Shown: positions 1-11,130 of the stretch, piece by piece | How the letters are laid out: every line of letters begins with the position of its first letter | Position numbering within the stretch: position 1 is the first letter of the stretch | Source: Pyrus communis | Lineage: Eukaryota; Streptophyta; Magnoliopsida; Rosales; Rosaceae | Reading direction: 5' to 3' | DNA: 64,000 nt | NCBI RefSeq assembly: GCF_963583255.1 | Contig: NC_084816.1 | Location: 22,327,344-22,391,343, forward strand | The notes under the pieces: model-generated | The model's input: only the letters and a program-made list of their open reading frames with translations | Told to the model about the DNA's origin: nothing | The model's database searches: none | Position numbers and translations under genes: made by a program

Positions 1-3000
1 GTGTTTCGTGCGTGCATGGAACAACGGATTCTTAGCAAGAGAGATGGCTGACTGATTGTCACACCAAAGCTGAGGAGTGGAAGGGAGAGCAAAGCCGATA
101 TCAGTAAGGAGTTGACAAATCCATGTAATCTCAGCAGCAGTATTGGCGAGAGATCGATATTCGGCCTCAGTTGAGGAACGAGCAACAGTTGGTTGCTTCT
201 TAGCACTCCAACTAATGATGGATGAGCCCAAGAATATACAGTAGCCACCCGTTGATCGACGATCAAGCGTACAACCAGCCCAGTCCGCATCAGAGAAAGC
301 TGTCAGACAAGGAACAGAAGGTGATTTGGTGAACCAAAGACCAAGATCAATGGTACCCTTGAGATAGCGGAGAATCCGTTTGACAGCTTGAAGATGAGAT
401 TGGCGAGGACTGTGCATGAACTGACAGACAAGATTGACAGCAAATGAGAGGTCAGGTCGAGTCCAAGTAAGATATTGGAGAGCACCAACGATGGATCGAT
501 ACTCTGTAGGATTGTCGAGAAGGGGAGAGGAATGGTCTAGCTTCGCAGTGCTGAGAGGAGTGACACAAGGTTTGGAGCCATCCATGTTGGCTTTCTTGAG
601 AAGATCAAGAATATACTTCGTTTGTGTAATGAAGATGCCTTTAGAGGATCGATGAGCCTCAATGCCCAGAAAGTAGTGAAGGGCACCAAGATCTTTGATT
701 GGAAATAGAGAACTGAGCTGAGAGATAACATGTTGGCAAGCTGAAATGGATGGCCCAGTGACTATAATGTCATCAACGTAGACTAACACAAAGACCATGG
801 GATCCTTTTTGACAAACAAGGAGTGGTCAGATTGTGAGCCAACAAAACCAAGAGTGCGTAAAGCAGCATGGAGCTTCTCATACCAGGCGCGAGGGGCCTG
901 TTTAAGGCCGTATAAAGACTTGTGCAGGTGACACAAATGATTGGGGTGAGCAATGTCCTCAAAACCTGGAGGCTGTAGCATATACACAGATTCGGATAAA
1001 GTGCCATGGAGGAAAGCATTGCTAACATCAAGTTGATTAAGAGGCCAGTTGAACTGAGCAGCAAGAGTGAGTAAGATGCGAATAGTCACAGGCTTGGCAA
1101 CTGGACTAAAGGTCTCAGTATAGTCCAGTCCTTCCTGTTGATGAAAGCCTTTAGCGACTAGCCGAGCTTTGTACCTATCTATGGTACCATCAGGTTTGCG
1201 TTTGATTCGGAACACCCACTTACACCCCACGATGTTTTGGTGGCCGGTGTTGGGAATGAGGGACCAAGTTCCAGTTTGTTGTAAAGCAGTAAACTCTTCC
1301 TTCATGGCTTGAATCCAATGAGGATATTTGGAAGCTTGAAGATAGGTGGTAGGGACAAAGTCAAGAGAGAGATGCGCAGGGAGAGGGTGTTTAGTGGCAG
1401 AGAATGCTTTTGGTTTGTGAATGCCGGATTTGGATCGTGTCTGCATGGGATGATTATTAGGAGGGACTAAGCATGATGGATGCGAAGAGGAGGACAATGG
1501 AGAAGGGGCATGAGATGGTGGAGAAGGGGCATGATATGGTGGGGAGGGGTTAGAAGAAGGTGAAGATGGCCGTGGTTGGGTAGGAGAATGACGGATGATG
1601 GGTTTAGTGAAGGTAAGGTGAGTAGGTATTGTGCTGGAAGATGGTGAAGGTGTTGATAGAGGAGAACATGGAGAAGCAACAGTGGTGTGAAAAGGGAAGC
1701 GATCCTCATCAAAGAGAACACTTCTGGAAATATACACCTTGTTTGTGGTAGGATCGAGACATTTGTAACCGCGATGATTGAGGCTGTAGCCAAGGAACAC
1801 ACACTGCTTGCTTTTGGGATCCATCTTAGAGGAAGAATAAGGTTGCAACCATGGAAAACAACTGCACCCAAAAACCTTGAGTGTAGTGTAAGTTGGTGAT
1901 CTTCGAAACAGACGTTCCCACGGAGATGGTCGAGAAGCAGATGGCAACCTGTTTATGAGATACACAGCAGTGGAAAAGGCATGATCCCAATAACTATGAG
2001 GGACCTTGGAAACCGTTAATAATGTCCGAGCAGTTTCAACGATATGCCTGTGCTTGCGCTCAGCACAACCATTTTGTTGGGGTGTGTGAGGGCAACTTAG
2101 TTGATGATGAATACCATGGGTGACCAGAAAATTGGAGAATGCAGTACTAAGATACTCCCCACCAGAATCTGATCGGAGAGCAACAATTTTAGTATGCAGC
2201 AAGGTCTCAACAAGGGTTTTAAACTTGACAAAGGTAGAGAACACATCTGATTTGCATTGCAAAGGAAAGAGCCAACAGTATTTAGTAAAATCATCGACAA
2301 AGATGACATAGTATCTGCATTGAGTAAACGAAGTAGTAGACGCAGGCCCCCAAACATCTGTATGAAGAAGCTCTAATGGCTTACTTGTGTGACACGGTAC
2401 AGAGGTAAAAGGCAATCGAGAGTTCTTGCTTAAAGCACAACCATTACAAAAAGAAGTAGATGAACCACTAGAGACAGAAATACAAGATTTGACAGCCAAC
2501 TTATTGAGTGTCTTGAAAGAAGGATGGCCAAGCCTATGGTGCCAAAGAGTCCGAGAAGCACGAGTTGATGCAGCAAAAACATTGGGAGAGTTGAGGGCGG
2601 AACTGGAAGGTTGGGATTGCAGTGAATAAAAGCCATCTTGGACAGGACCTTTAAAGAGCGTCTTCCCCGAAGAAATATCCTTCACAATGAAGTGAAAAGG
2701 ATAAAGATGCATAGAACACCAATTGTCAACAAGAAACTGATTTGCAGAAAGGAGATGTTGTTTCAAATCAGGTACATGCAGCACATTTCGAAGCTGAAAA
2801 TGATGAGTAGGAGTACGTAATGTAGAGGAACCAGAGTGGAGAATAGGCAAACCTTTGCCGTCTCCAATGTAGACCTGCTCAGGACCGGAGTAGGGCTCAG
2901 GATTCTGGAGATTGTTGTAGGAATTAGTCATATGAGTACTGGCGCCAGAATCAATAAGCCAGGTAGGTTGAGAAGACTGTGCATGTGCAGCCATAGCAGA

Positions 3001-4050
3001 AGGAGAGGAAGCACTGGAGTAGTGTGGATTCATGCGTTGAGGGCAGTCGAGAGCATCATGCTCAAATTGTCGACAGATTTGACATGGATACTTTCGGCCA
3101 GATGAGGGAAAGTTGGTTCGACCACCACGAATGTAACGCTGAGAGTTGTTACGAGAATAGTTTGGACGAAAATTATTAGATCTGAAGTTACCTCGACCTT
3201 GACCAGATTTTGATGATGAGAAGCTTCGGCCTTGAGAGAAGTTGCGATCACTGCCACGACCTTGAGCAACAAAGGCTTGAGAAGATGGAGTAGGAAGAAT
3301 TCCGGCAGTGGAAGTATAGGCCTGAATGTGCACAGGTGGAGTAGGTTTCTTCCGATTTGCTAACTGTATCTCCTTACTGAGGAGAAGGCCGTGCAATTCA
3401 TCAATTGTAGTGGAGCCAAGCCGAAACTGGATCGCATCAACGAAAGAGTCATAATCTGGTGGTAATCCATGGAGTGTAACAGAAATGAGCTCAGAATCTG
3501 CAACTGGAGCTCCGGCACTAGCAAGTGCATCTGCAATCGCTTCAATTTGTTGAAGGTACTGAGCAGCAGTGGAATCACCTTTCGAGATGCAACGAAGACG
3601 AGATCGAAGCTCATGGATGTGCGATTGGGAAACTGCAGCGAGTCTGGATTCCAACTTGGCCCAAAGTTCTCTGGAATTCGCAACTCCAACAGTGTAGGGA
3701 ATGATCGATTCAGAAAGTGTGGAATTTATCCAGATGAGAAGGTTCTGATCGTTTTCAAACCAAGAAACATATGCCGGATTGAGAACTGAATTTCCAGCAG
3801 CATCAGAGATGAACTGAGATGGAGGAGGCACGGATCCATCAAGAATTCCGGTGAGGTTGTAGCGACGAAAGATCGGAGCAAAAAGCGCACTCCAAGTGAG
3901 ATAATTGGTGGTGGTTAGCTTGATCGGCACCATAGATCCGATATTCTGAATTGTAATTGAAGGCGTAGAGCTTGGTCCTGAGCTAGGATCAGAAATTTGA
4001 GGATTGATTGGTGTGGCCGTTTCAGAAGAAGGAGAAGCTGAGGTCGCCAT
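1..4050 (-). CDS. copia gag-pol polyprotein, uninterrupted, 3' end off the window
   Basis: Translating the - strand from the ATG at 4050-4048 gives 1350 codons with no stop; the frame is still open at base 1. Visible landmarks are a gag N-terminal domain, a CX2CX4HX4C zinc knuckle (residues 323-336), the protease DSGA motif (367-370), an integrase with D565, D628 and E664 (exactly 35 residues between the last two), the RT motif YVDD (1091-1094), and an RNase H domain from about 1254 with SDADW and SSTEAEY motifs. Copia polyproteins are usually about 1300-1450 residues, so the end is probably just outside. The frame is absent from simple ORF lists only because it has no stop in the window. No frameshift or nonsense codon was seen, unlike every other transposase or polymerase remnant here, so it is probably young and possibly autonomous. 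Confidence 0.93.
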   Translation of the reverse strand, partial: MATSASPSSETATPINPQISDPSSGPSSTPSITIQNIGSMVPIKLTTTNYLTWSALFAPIFRRYNLTGILDGSVPPPSQFISDAAGNSVLNPAYVSWFENDQNLLIWINSTLSESIIPYTVGVANSRELWAKLESRLAAVSQSHIHELRSRLRCISKGDSTAAQYLQQIEAIADALASAGAPVADSELISVTLHGLPPDYDSFVDAIQFRLGSTTIDELHGLLLSKEIQLANRKKPTPPVHIQAYTSTAGILPTPSSQAFVAQGRGSDRNFSQGRSFSSSKSGQGRGNFRSNNFRPNYSRNNSQRYIRGGRTNFPSSGRKYPCQICRQFEHDALDCPQRMNPHYSSASSPSAMAAHAQSSQPTWLIDSGASTHMTNSYNNLQNPEPYSGPEQVYIGDGKGLPILHSGSSTLRTPTHHFQLRNVLHVPDLKQHLLSANQFLVDNWCSMHLYPFHFIVKDISSGKTLFKGPVQDGFYSLQSQPSSSALNSPNVFAASTRASRTLWHHRLGHPSFKTLNKLAVKSCISVSSGSSTSFCNGCALSKNSRLPFTSVPCHTSKPLELLHTDVWGPASTTSFTQCRYYVIFVDDFTKYCWLFPLQCKSDVFSTFVKFKTLVETLLHTKIVALRSDSGGEYLSTAFSNFLVTHGIHHQLSCPHTPQQNGCAERKHRHIVETARTLLTVSKVPHSYWDHAFSTAVYLINRLPSASRPSPWERLFRRSPTYTTLKVFGCSCFPWLQPYSSSKMDPKSKQCVFLGYSLNHRGYKCLDPTTNKVYISRSVLFDEDRFPFHTTVASPCSPLSTPSPSSSTIPTHLTFTKPIIRHSPTQPRPSSPSSNPSPPYHAPSPPSHAPSPLSSSSHPSCLVPPNNHPMQTRSKSGIHKPKAFSATKHPLPAHLSLDFVPTTYLQASKYPHWIQAMKEEFTALQQTGTWSLIPNTGHQNIVGCKWVFRIKRKPDGTIDRYKARLVAKGFHQQEGLDYTETFSPVAKPVTIRILLTLAAQFNWPLNQLDVSNAFLHGTLSESVYMLQPPGFEDIAHPNHLCHLHKSLYGLKQAPRAWYEKLHAALRTLGFVGSQSDHSLFVKKDPMVFVLVYVDDIIVTGPSISACQHVISQLSSLFPIKDLGALHYFLGIEAHRSSKGIFITQTKYILDLLKKANMDGSKPCVTPLSTAKLDHSSPLLDNPTEYRSIVGALQYLTWTRPDLSFAVNLVCQFMHSPRQSHLQAVKRILRYLKGTIDLGLWFTKSPSVPCLTAFSDADWAGCTLDRRSTGGYCIFLGSSIISWSAKKQPTVARSSTEAEYRSLANTAAEITWICQLLTDIGFALPSTPQLWCDNQSAISLAKNPLFHARTKH

Positions 4051-4180
4051 GGAAGAGGGAGGAAGAAAGCTTAGCGAGGAAGCTTGGAGAGGAAGAAGAA
4101 AGCTTAGCGAGGAAGCTTAGGGAGGAAGAGAGCTCAGCGAAAAAAAAGGAGAGAATCAGGGTGAAGTCGTTAGACAGGAG

Positions 4181-4193
4181 GCTCTGGATACCA
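4181..4193 (-). other. tRNA primer-binding site of the copia element
   Basis: On the - strand the bases next to the LTR read TGGTATCCAGAGC. This is the usual initiator-methionine tRNA complement (TGGTATCAGAGC) with one extra C. Confidence 0.85.
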
Positions 4194-4403
4194 TGTTGTG
4201 AAATGAATTTACATTTCTCAGTGAAAAGATAGGTTACAGTTGTGTTACTTATATACATCCTTTCCCACTCACACATAACTATATTCTTCTAACTAACTTG
4301 CCACCTGTCATAATGCTCTCAACTAATTATTACAGCCATGCACAGCACAACCTATTTCTAGGGTTTATTACAAACTGAATCTGTGATACTACATTCCTTA
4401 ACA
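4194..4403 (-). repeat. copia 5' LTR (210 bp)
   Basis: Bounded by TGTT at 4194 and AACA at 4403 on the + strand, the inverted ends expected of an LTR, and immediately followed on its inner side by the primer-binding site. It is short for a plant copia LTR but within range. Only this copy is in the window, so the two LTRs cannot be compared for dating. Confidence 0.85.
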
Positions 4404-4470
4404 GTTATAGGTGTCGTACATATGAATTGTGAAGTATAAAATTCTAATATTATTCTTGTTGCAAATGCAG

Positions 4471-7400
4471 ACCATTCTATATTTATCAATTGTGGAGGGA
4501 GGAAGATGAAGTTTGATGGTCATACATATGAAGAGGACTTGAGCTCTTTCGGACCATCAGACTTTGTTTCGTTGGCTCAAAAGTGGGGCTACAGCAGTAC
4601 CGGCGTGGATATGAGCAACCTCGATGCAAATTACATTGCAACATCTTTGAACATTACCAGGCCAGATTTATATCAAACAGCGCGCATTGCCCCTCTTTCC
4701 CTTAAGTACTATGGCCTTTGCATGCTCAAAGGCAACTACAAAGTGCGGCTCTACTTTTCGGAGATCATGTTCACGGATGACCAAACATTTAGCAGTCTGG
4801 GAAAACGCTTGTTTGACATCTCAATTCAAGTGAGTACAAATAAACTTTCATTTATTATTTGTGATTCTTTGCTAGTTTATTTAACTTTTTTTTTTTTCAA
4901 ACACTACAGAAAGTTCAATGGGCAACATTTAGTTTGTTTGGCGCATTCCATTATAGATCACACTTTATGCTCTGAAAACTGTTCATGATCTTTCTTTTGG
5001 CATTTACTAGACCACGACACTTGTTTGGAAGGTCATATGCCGTTTAGCTGCTTTATTTGGGTGTTATTTTATGCGAAGTTCTAAAAGAAATGCAGAAGTA
5101 TATTAATGCCGTATTGAAATTGTGTGATCATGTGCAGGGGAACTTGGTTTTGAAAGACTTCAACATTATGGAAGAAGCAAGAGGTGTTGGTAAGGGCATT
5201 GTCAGAGAGTTTGACAATGTCACCGTTATTGGTAGCACACTGGAGATCCACCTATATTGGGCAGGAAAAGGGACAACTGCCATTCCTCATACAGGTGTCT
5301 ATGGGCCTCTTATATCAGCCGTTAGTGTGACGCCAAGTAAGTTTTACGTGTGTGTTGTTGAATATTTGCAAGTACCTTCTCATCTATTAGATTTACATTT
5401 ATTCTAATAAAATTATGCTTTATTTTGGCAGACTTTGAACCTCCAAAAAAAAATTTAAGCTACGTAGAGCGTGTTAGGAGTCATGTGCCTATAGGCACAA
5501 TGGTAGGAATTGGATGCGCAATAGCAGTCATCATCATCGCCATCGTATTACTAGCGCTCGTTATTCTTTGGAAGAGAGGCCTCCTAGGACGACAAAAAAC
5601 ATTGGAGGATGGTATTTTCTGTTTCTCCGTTATATTGCCTTTTGTTTTCATTGTTCCATTTCTAAGAACATTTATCCTATTTTGTGACTTCTCATGCATA
5701 TTTAAGTGCACACTCCGAGATAATAATTGTCTAGATATTGAACTTTTCAACAGCTTGATGCTCTTAGAGTACAGTATATTTTTTTAACTCACGATGCGAA
5801 GTATGCATGCCTATAGTTCCAGATAGTTGTTAAGGTCTAGGCCTTCAAACAATAGTGGGATTTAAGATAAAACAATGAAATTGTTGTTAAATTTGTCTTA
5901 GACACAACAATTTCTTATGAGTTTTACTTTTCACGCAGATTTGAAAGGTGTGGAACTACAAACTCGCAAGTTTACCTATACGCAACTCAAAGATGCCACA
6001 ACCAACTTTGACCAAGCCAATAAGATTGGTGAAGGTGGTTTTGGTACTGTTTATAAGGTAATCTTTGAAACAAATAATTTATTTTCTAATTTGTTTAATA
6101 ATTGCCATCCTAATTATGATTAATTTCTCGCGTGAAGAGATTTGTATTAACTATCTTAGTCAAATACAGGGCATTCTTGCAGATGGAACCCTGATTGCTG
6201 TTAAGCAACTTTCTTCCAAGTCAAAGCAAGGAAATCGGGAATTTGTAAATGAGATAGGCATGATTTCCGCTTTGCAACATCCTCACCTTGTAAACCTATA
6301 CGGATGTTGTATTGATGGAAATCAACTATACCTTGTCTATGAGTACATGGAAAACAATAGCGTTTCTCATGCTTTGTTTGGTAAGTATCACTTTTGTACG
6401 CCTACATTTCCTTTGGTCCATGCACATGGTATAAAAGATTGTATGCACAAAATTATGACTAATTTTGATTAACTTGACAAACTGAAGGGGCAGAAGAAGG
6501 TCATTTGAAGTTGGACTGGCCAACAAGGCATAATATATGTGTTGGCATAGCAAAAGGTTTGGCTTACCTTCACGAGGAATCAAGCTTGAAGGTTATCCAT
6601 AGAGATATCAAGGTCACGAACGTGTTGCTTGATAGACATCTTAACCCGAAGATATCGGACTTTGGGTTGGCCAAACTTGCCGAAGAAGATAAAACACATA
6701 TAAGCACCCGTGCTGCTGGAACTTTGTGAGTCCCTTTTTTAACTTCTCTTCTTATATTTCTCCTTCCAATATAGTTATATTACGGCACATGTCTATAACC
6801 ATTGAATTGATGTCATGATTTCATGATTTTGCAGTGGATACATGGCACCAGAATATGCACTTCGGGGTCATCTCACAGACAAAGCAGATGTCTACAGCTT
6901 TGGAATTGTTGTACTGGAGATTATCAGTGGGAAGAAGAACTCAACTCAGCAGACAAATGCAGAAGGATTTTATATTCTTGATTGGGTAACTTTCTAATTG
7001 AAATTTAATTTTGATTTTGTTGAAGTTGTTTACTACTATAGAAGGCTTTTTTATTTTTTATATCTTCTTTGTTGAAAGTTCACGTTATTTTTTAAGATAC
7101 ATAAGTTATTTTGCTTTTGTTCTTTTCATGTTTCTAGGCACATGTTCTCAAATCGGAAGGGAATTTGATGAACTTAGTGGATCCAAAGTTGAGCTCAGAA
7201 TTCAACAGTGAAGAGATAATGGCTACAATCAATGTGGCTCTCCACTGCTGTAATTCCACTTCGAAGCTTAGGCCCACTATGTCTGCAGTTGTGAGTATGC
7301 TCGAAGGTAAGGCTGCTGTTGAAGAGTTTGTCTTGGACCCCAATCCCTCGACAAGTGATGAGATGGACCCAACAGTGAAGAAACTTTTCCAATTCTGTTT

Positions 7401-7530
7401 GAGAGGGGGCGCTGGGTCAGTTGAAGGGCCATCGAATGATTCATTTGCAGCTCTTGATGATATCCATCCATTCAATCCTCATTCAGGTCGCCAAGACGAT
7501 AGAAAGGGCAGAAAATGGCACAGTTTTTAG
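4471..7530 (+). CDS. LRR receptor-like kinase with malectin domain (LRR-VIII-2), 3' half
   Basis: Eight exons join in frame: 4471-4829, 5138-5336, 5432-5611, 5939-6057, 6170-6380, 6488-6725, 6835-6985, 7138-7530; every border is GT/AG. They encode about 615 residues: a malectin domain (starts FINCGG, includes YYGLCM and YGPLISA), one membrane helix near 5500-5570, then a complete kinase with GEGGFGTVY loop, AVKQL lysine, HRDIK (RD type), DFG and APEY. A short Ser/Asp-rich tail ends at TAG 7528-7530. This is the layout of the RFK1/At1g53430-like receptor kinases, which sense apoplastic signals at the plasma membrane. The N-terminal signal peptide and leucine-rich repeats are missing here and should lie left of the copia element, so whether the gene is still spliced across it is unknown. 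No stop or frameshift was seen in the visible exons. Confidence 0.93.
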
Positions 7531-7555
7531 GGATTTGAAAATTTTGAGATCACTA

Positions 7556-8271
7556 CTGTCTTCTCTGGCAACAAATGTCCAACTGCAAGTATATATATTT
7601 TCCTGTGTGTGATGGTCACATACAATTAAATAAATGTTGCAAAATCCCATACAAATTTCTTAGTTCTATGGCACTAAAGATGAAAGCTAAGTTTGACAAG
7701 TACTGGGGCAAGTGCAGTTTGGCTTTTGGCAATAGCAGCAATCTTGGATTCGCCGATCCAAAATGAAGTTGATGGAGTACTACTACTCTCAAATATACGG
7801 TAATACTGCTCTGGACAGGATTAAGGAAGTTTCCAATGGCCTCAAGAACCTTTTTTATGCTTATTAAATTTGCTCAGTAATGGTTGAACAAGGTTCAGCT
7901 TTGCGTGGCAGCAGCTTACCCAGTACCGATAGTAGGGATCGATTGAAGGGATTTGACAAACCTCTCAGAGCCAAAACTTGATATCGGACATGGACAAGTA
8001 TCTAGAGGAACCAGTCTTTGTGCACTGTTGTGATATTAAAATATTAAATTGGTGGAAGGTCCACACGCCAAGGTACCCTATTTTGTCCATGATGGCAAGT
8101 GACATTCTGGGAACTCCTATGTCAACTGTTGCACCAGAACCAGCATTCAACGTTGGTGGTAGAGTGCTTGATGAATGTCAAAGCTCACTGAATCCTGACA
8201 CTCGAGAGGCTTTGGTGTGCATACAAGATTGGTTGCAGGTGGAATTAAAAGGCATGAGAATTACAGCTTGA
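7556..8271 (+). pseudogene. hAT transposase C-terminal remnant, copy 1
   Basis: From 7675 a frame starts MKAKFDKYWG, then breaks. The frame 7978-8271 encodes the hAT C-terminal dimerisation region (DKYLEEPVF, NWWKVHTPRYP, LSMMASDILGTP, SSLNPDTREAL), as in RICESLEEPER-type plant transposases. The segments are in different frames, with a gap before 7978, and the N-terminal BED finger and catalytic core are absent, so it cannot make transposase. It begins only ~25 bp after the receptor-kinase stop codon and so occupies that gene's expected 3' UTR. It is the first of two direct copies (see 9900-10560). Confidence 0.85.
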
Positions 8272-8890
8272 GTTTTACGTTTGTCTTTCGTTATAATGCA
8301 TACTTAGCAGTGATCTTATTGCAATAATTACTTATTTCTCTTTTCTATCAGATGTCAATTCATTGTCAAGCCATTCTGCTACACCAATTCCTTCAGCCAG
8401 ACCAATTCTTGTTGAGTAGAGTTAAATTTCCAATGGTATGAATCTGCTACATTTGCTGCAAGGTTGATGGATCAGCTATTGGCCTATCCTGTGCTGTCTA
8501 AATGATGTTGACACACCTAAAGCTGGTCGGGGCAGTGAACCTTATCTATATCTCCATGTCAATACATCACATGAGACTCATTAATTGCTTGTAGTTCCTT
8601 GTCAAGCTTAGTTGTTAATTTAGCATATCAACTAGATTCCCATACCTGTACGTAAATTAGACTGATCTCTTTCGTCATTGAAAGGTGTATCTTTGATTTT
8701 TGGGCATTCTATTCTTCCTTTGTAAGATGTGGTTCAGATTGAATAGAAGCTGAATTTGACAAAATGTTGGATGCTCAATCAATAATCTATACATTTTTAT
8801 GTGTGTACAAAGCCTTCATCCCAAGTTCTCAATCAATTTAGTGTTTCGCTTCTTACAATATGAACTCCTGATTGTTACACATTTATCTAA
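7556..8890 (+). repeat. direct segmental duplicate, copy 1 (~1.3 kb)
   Basis: This block recurs at about 9900-11130. Matching anchors include the hAT remnant, the text starting CACACCTAAAGCTGGTC (8514 and 10879), and the segment with CTTCATC before an AATATGAACTCCT motif (8857 and 11108). Copies differ by point changes and several indels, so the duplication is old. Confidence 0.85.
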
Positions 8891-9680
8891 CTACTACTTC
8901 CCTGGAGCAATCCTACAGGAAATTTCTAGATATTTATTTAGTCATTGCATATGTGTTTGGGGTGGTTTATTGTTGGCCAAAGAAAGAATAAAAATGCATA
9001 TTAAGTTCATATTTCAGTCAATCAATCTAACTGCCTAGACTAATTTTGGATTTTTTTTCCAGACAATTTGATGATGCGAACGTGTTATAATTGTTGAATT
9101 AATGTTTTTAAATAGGTTTGGGGGATGGAATTGACCTAGATTGAGAATTGAGTGGGGTTTAGAAGCTCAAAAAATGAAAAATAACCATAGAAAAGCTGCA
9201 GAAACTTTCCAGAAGTCATTAAAGCATTTTTTGTGACGATTTTCAAACAAATTGTGATCTCTAAAGCGTCTGTTTCTGGGTAATTTTCCGTCAGTAAAGG
9301 TTATTTTTTTTGCTTTCTGCAGATTATTGTTTTTCAATTAATTTAGTAGTTTGCAGTCACGTTACCTCATCTTGAAAGCTCATTCATTACATTGGTAAAT
9401 ACTAAACCTCTTTGGAATTTGAGCAACTAAACCTCTTTTACCTATCTAACTTGAGTACTCCAATTTGAAATTTTTTATACTTATGCCTTAACTACATTGT
9501 AATAGTTGAGTAAGTGTAGAAAAAAGGGAAAAGGAAAAGGAATTTTGAGAGAGAAAGTGATGTAATATTTTCTGTGTATTTTGACGTCTTCATTTGCTCT
9601 GTATATTGTATTGAATGAATGATTGACTTACGAGAGAGTCAGAGGACATTAGTTCTTGATTTCCCAGTTCGATGGAATTC
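8891..9680. other. intergenic spacer between the hAT duplicates
   Basis: AT-rich single-copy DNA. I see no exon-like frame, tRNA or element ends in it. Confidence 0.6.
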
Positions 9681-9686
9681 AAAGTG

Positions 9687-9870
9687 TCTAATGTAATGCT
9701 TGAAACAGCCTTAGAGTACAGGGGTGCATTTTCTCTCCTGACACAGAATGGGAATGGGAATGTACGAGGTTTGAAAAAGCCTTAGTGTCTAATGCTTGAA
9801 ACAGCCTCAGAGGAGACCCTTCATACACATCAGCTTTAACTGACACAGAATGGGAATGTACGAGGTTTGT
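9687..9870. repeat. two-unit imperfect tandem repeat
   Basis: Two units of about 95 bp each carry GTGTCTAATG, GCTTGAAACAGCCT and, further on, TGACACAGAATGGGAATG followed by TACGAGGTTTG. The first unit has an extra GGAATG repeat. Confidence 0.8.
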
Positions 9871-9899
9871 TACAGTTTATCTGAAACTTTTGGAATCAC

Positions 9900-10560
9900 T
9901 AATGTTTTTTCTGGCAATAAATGTCCAACTGCAAGCATATATTTTCCTTAGATTTGGCACTAGAGATGAAAGCTAAGTTTAATAAGTAATCCACCAAGTG
10001 CAGTTTGGCTTTGGCAGTAGCAGCAATCTTGGATCCCCAATTCAATTGAAGTTGGTGGAGTATTACTACTCTCAAATATACCGTAGTACTGCTCTTGGAT
10101 CTCCATAAAAAAGTTTCCGATGGCCTCAAGGAACTTTTTTATGCTTATTCAATTTGCTCAACAATGGTAGATCAAGGTCCAGCTTTGCCCGGTAGCAGCT
10201 TACCCAGTACTAGCACTGATAGTAGGGATCGATTGAAGGGATTTGATAAATTTCTCTACGAGACCTGTCAGAGCCAAAATATGATATCAGAATTGGACAA
10301 GTATCTAGAGGAACCAGTCTTTCTGCGCAGTTGTGATTTTAAGAAATTAAATTGGTGGAAGGTCCACACGCCAAGATACCCTATTTTGTCCATGATGGCA
10401 CGTGACGTTCTGGGAACTCCTATGTAAAATGTTGCGCCAGAATCGGCATTCAACGCTGGTGGTAGAGTGCTTGATGAATGTCGAAGCTACTGAATCCTGA
10501 CATTTGAGAGGCTTTGGTATGCACACAAGATTGGTTGCGGGTGGAATTAAAAGGCATGTG
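9900..10560 (+). pseudogene. hAT transposase C-terminal remnant, copy 2
   Basis: Second copy of the 7556-8271 remnant. The frame 10095-10427 encodes SRDRLKGFDKFL, LEEPVFLRS and NWWKVHTPRYP, then stops at TAA where copy 1 continues with STVAPEPAF. Downstream residues continue in a shifted frame (GGRVLDEC). The start ATGAAAGCTAAG near 9963 is followed by TAATAAGTAA where copy 1 has an open frame. It retains the residues upstream of the dimerisation domain better than copy 1, and copy 1 retains the end better, so the copies decayed independently. Confidence 0.83.
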
Positions 10561-11130
10561 AATTACATTTTGAGTTTAATGTTTGTCTTTCGTTATGACA
10601 TATACTTAGCAGTGATCTTATTGCAATAATTACTTATTTCTCTTTTCTATCAGATGTAACTCATTGTCAAACCAATCTGCTAGACCAATCCCTTCAGCCA
10701 GACCAATTCTTGTTGATTAGAGTTAATTTTCCAAAGGTATGTTTCTGCTACATTTCCTGCTTTATTCCATATCTATTCCGCAAACCCAACGTGGCAAAGT
10801 ACGGACTTATGGTGTACTTGTGATGCAAGGTTGATGGATCAACTCTTGGCCTATCCGGTGCTGTTAAAATGATGCTGACACACCTAAAGCTGGTCTGGGC
10901 TGTGAACCTTATCTATATCTCCATGTCAATACATCTCTTGAGACTTGTTAACGCCTTTAGTTCCTTGTCAAGCTTAATTGTAAAGTTTAGGATGTCAACT
11001 GTACATAAATTAGAGGGACCTCCTTTGTCATGGAAAGGTATATTTATAGTTATGCACAAAACCTTCATCTCGAATTCTCAATCAATATATTTTAGATTAT
11101 TCTTTGAATATGAACTCCTCAATGTTTATC
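9900..11130 (+). repeat. direct segmental duplicate, copy 2
   Basis: Counterpart of 7556-8890 in the same orientation, offset by about 2.3 kb. It contains hAT remnant copy 2 and ends just upstream of the TPS1 fragment. Confidence 0.83.

Larger units (their letters stand above)
1..4403 (-). mobile_element. Ty1/copia LTR retrotransposon, 5' part and gag-pol
   Basis: Read on the - strand the element has, in order: an LTR (4403-4194), a primer-binding site next to it (4193-4181, close to the initiator-tRNA-Met complement), a ~130-bp leader, and one gag-pol frame from 4050 to the window edge. Domain order protease-integrase-RT-RNase H is the copia order. The second LTR and the stop codon must lie left of base 1. 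The five bases after the LTR, GTTAT at 4404-4408, are the candidate target-site duplication; its partner is outside the window. The leader holds short GA-rich repeats around AAGCTTAGCGAGG. The element lies upstream of receptor-kinase exons, in opposite orientation, most likely in an intron of that gene. Confidence 0.95.

Noticed and set aside
1467..1871. 134-codon frame and other short frames between 300 and 3800
   Set aside because: Shadow frames of the uninterrupted - strand copia gag-pol reading frame.
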